Shown piece by piece: positions 14,314-15,498 of a stretch of 15,498 nt of DNA. The notes below the pieces were generated by a model. The model worked only from the letters and a program-made list of their open reading frames with translations. It was not told the DNA's origin and did no database searches. Each line of letters starts with the position of its first letter. Positions within the stretch are counted from its first letter, which is position 1. The position numbers and the translations under genes are program-made. This DNA is from an uncultured Caryophanales bacterium (GTDB taxonomy: Bacteria > Bacillota_I > Bacilli_A > Acholeplasmatales > Anaeroplasmataceae), in the NCBI GenBank assembly GCA_937885165.1, contig CAKZZJ010000173.1, positions 1 through 15,498 on the forward strand. The letters are read 5' to 3'.

Positions 14314-14964
14314 ATGAATACATGGAAAGAATTTATTGAAAACGAAAGTAAAAAAGAATATTATATCAAATTAAAAGATTTTGTAGTTAATGAATATAAA
14401 AATTATACATGCTACCCACCATATAATCTTATTTTTCATGCACTAAGCGTAACTGACATTAAAGACATCAAAGTAGTTATATTAGGGCAAGATCCATATC
14501 ATGAAGAAAATCAAGCTCACGGCCTTGCGTTCAGTGTTACATGCCCTAAAATACCACCTTCACTACAAAACATCTATAAAGAGATGTCTTCTGATTTAGG
14601 TGTTGTAATTAATCAGGATGGTAATTTAGATTATCTTGCAAAACAAGGAGAATTATTGCTTAATACATCACTCACAGTAAGGGCCCATATGGCTAATTCT
14701 CATTCTAATCATGGATGGGAAATATTTACTGATAACTGCATAAAATTATTAAATGATATTAATAGACCTATAGTATTTATTCTTTGGGGTAGAAATGCCA
14801 TAAGCAAGACTAAATATTTAACTAATAAGAATCATTTAATACTCACTTCTGCTCATCCATCTCCTCTATCTGCATATAATGGTTTTTTTGGATCAAAACC
14901 ATTTTCTAAAACAAATGAATTTCTAATAAAAAATAATATTGAACCAATCAAATGGTATAAATAA
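14314..14964 (+). CDS. ung: Uracil-DNA glycosylase
   Basis: Removes uracil from DNA as the first step of base excision repair. It is 216 aa, typical for family 1. The water-activating motif GQDPYH (58-63, Asp60) and the DNA-intercalating motif HPSPLSAYNGFFG (181-193, His181) are intact, as are LLLNTSLTVR (114-123) and FILWGR (155-160) of the core. The start ATG has GAGG 10 bases upstream. It is monocistronic, between a divergent tRNA gene and a strong bidirectional terminator. Confidence 0.98.
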   Translation: MNTWKEFIENESKKEYYIKLKDFVVNEYKNYTCYPPYNLIFHALSVTDIKDIKVVILGQDPYHEENQAHGLAFSVTCPKIPPSLQNIYKEMSSDLGVVINQDGNLDYLAKQGELLLNTSLTVRAHMANSHSNHGWEIFTDNCIKLLNDINRPIVFILWGRNAISKTKYLTNKNHLILTSAHPSPLSAYNGFFGSKPFSKTNEFLIKNNIEPIKWYK

Positions 14965-14969
14965 TTAAT

Positions 14970-15003
14970 AAAAGGCAATTTCAAAATGTGAAAATTGCCT
15001 TTT
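14970..15003. terminator. Bidirectional terminator between convergent genes
   Basis: AAAAGGCAATTT (14970-14981) and AAATTGCCTTTT (14992-15003) form a perfect 12-bp stem with a 10-base loop. T-rich tails lie on both sides (TTTTATT on the plus strand; TTTTATTAATTATT on the minus). It serves ung and the convergent membrane protein gene. Confidence 0.9.
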
Positions 15004-15009
15004 ATTATC

Positions 15010-15426
15010 TTATTTTATATTTGCTTTAATATTTGGTTTGTTCTTTTGCTTTTTTTCTTGTTTCTTATCTAGTATTACAAATAGGGTAATAAATATAAAT
15101 ATAATTATTCCTGGTATTACCCAATAAAGATATGGATATTCATCATAATAATCTAAATTTCTTATAAAATAATATGCTGCTATAGAAACCATAAGATAGC
15201 TTGAATGTATTGCTAGAGTAAATGGCTTCATATCATATCCTTTAACTGTGTAATAAGCAAGTATAATTAAACCATAATTTAGGAATGCAATACCCATTAT
15301 AAAAAACAAAGTACAGTAATAGAAACTTTTTGAAAAATGAAATAAGAATATGCCTAAAAATAAATCAATAAGAATAGTAACTAAATTTGCAATGACAGAT
15401 ATTATTCTAAATGTTCTAATCGACAT
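15010..15426 (-). CDS. Four-helix membrane protein, unknown
   Basis: A 138-aa protein with four hydrophobic segments (about 6-30, 36-60, 70-88, 100-119) and a lysine-rich tail (KKQEKKQKNK) that should stay in the cytoplasm. Aromatic and acidic residues sit in the third loop (LDYYDEYPY). I do not recognise the family. The start is uncertain. No good ribosome binding site precedes the ATG at 15426, the frame stays open upstream through a GTG (15442-15444), and genomic sequence ends at 15452. The true gene may be longer and cut by the contig end. It ends just inside the bidirectional terminator shared with ung. Confidence 0.65.
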   Translation of the reverse strand: MSIRTFRIISVIANLVTILIDLFLGIFLFHFSKSFYYCTLFFIMGIAFLNYGLIILAYYTVKGYDMKPFTLAIHSSYLMVSIAAYYFIRNLDYYDEYPYLYWVIPGIIIFIFITLFVILDKKQEKKQKNKPNIKANIK

Positions 15427-15452
15427 AATAATTTAAACAGCTCACTGAATAA

Positions 15453-15498
15453 AGATCGGAAGAGCACACGTCTGAACTCCAGTCACATCACGATCTCG
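15453..15498 (+). other. Illumina TruSeq adapter and index (not genomic)
   Basis: From 15453 the sequence is AGATCGGAAGAGCACACGTC and onwards to 15486, the standard TruSeq read-through adapter. It is followed by ATCACG (15487-15492, which is TruSeq index 1) and ATCTCG (15493-15498), the start of the next adapter part. It should be trimmed; nothing here is biological. Confidence 0.98.

Noticed and set aside
15427..15498. Extension of the membrane protein gene or a promoter at the right end
   Set aside because: Everything from 15453 is adapter, leaving only 26 genomic bases upstream of the ATG, too few to judge.

Overview
The window reads as a contig from a very AT-rich, low-GC Bacillota. Its style is that of Erysipelotrichia, RF39-type Bacilli or walled relatives of the Mollicutes. 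The signs are strong A/T codon bias, GGAGG/AGGTGA-type ribosome binding sites, a Gram-positive SUF operon with SufU (order sufC-sufD-sufS-sufU-sufB), a lipobox lipoprotein and an encoded tRNA CCA end. TGA is a real stop (for example at the sufB/methyltransferase ATGA overlap), so this is the standard bacterial code and not the Mycoplasma code. The placement is inferred; no 16S gene is present. The last 46 bases are Illumina TruSeq adapter with its index, so genomic sequence ends at 15452.

Layout. Positions 1-235 hold no convincing gene, only a hairpin cluster and a possible insertion-sequence end. A cytoplasmic GH13 alpha-amylase family enzyme lies on the minus strand (236-1534). It diverges, across a 150-bp region with overlapping candidate promoters, from a long plus-strand directon at 1685-11451. 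That directon holds leuS, a membrane protein with an ArAE/FUSC-like domain fused to a decayed HAD domain, sufC, a short sufD, sufS, sufU, sufB, a SpoU/TrmH-family RNA methyltransferase and a type 2 peptide deformylase. Gaps are between -14 and +12 bp, so one transcript and translational coupling are likely. Its themes are Fe-S cluster assembly (SufS desulfurase, SufU sulfur acceptor, SufBCD scaffold and ATPase) and translation or protein maturation (LeuRS, RNA methylation, deformylase).

From 11452 to about 14110 the style changes. Here there is a patchwork of decayed or small genes: a frameshifted 72-codon gene, ORF remnants, an intact 160-aa lipoprotein, a Nudix pseudogene that has lost its catalytic box, an intact alpha/beta hydrolase and a twice-frameshifted small gene. 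This looks like a turnover spot next to a tRNA-Arg(CCU) gene, which is on the minus strand with a clear promoter and terminator. Then come ung (uracil-DNA glycosylase), a strong bidirectional terminator and a convergent four-helix membrane protein running to the contig end.

The most unusual items are the membrane/pseudo-HAD fusion inside the leuS-suf directon, the internally deleted Nudix gene and the adapter tail. I found no CRISPR array, phage module or clear new defence system.
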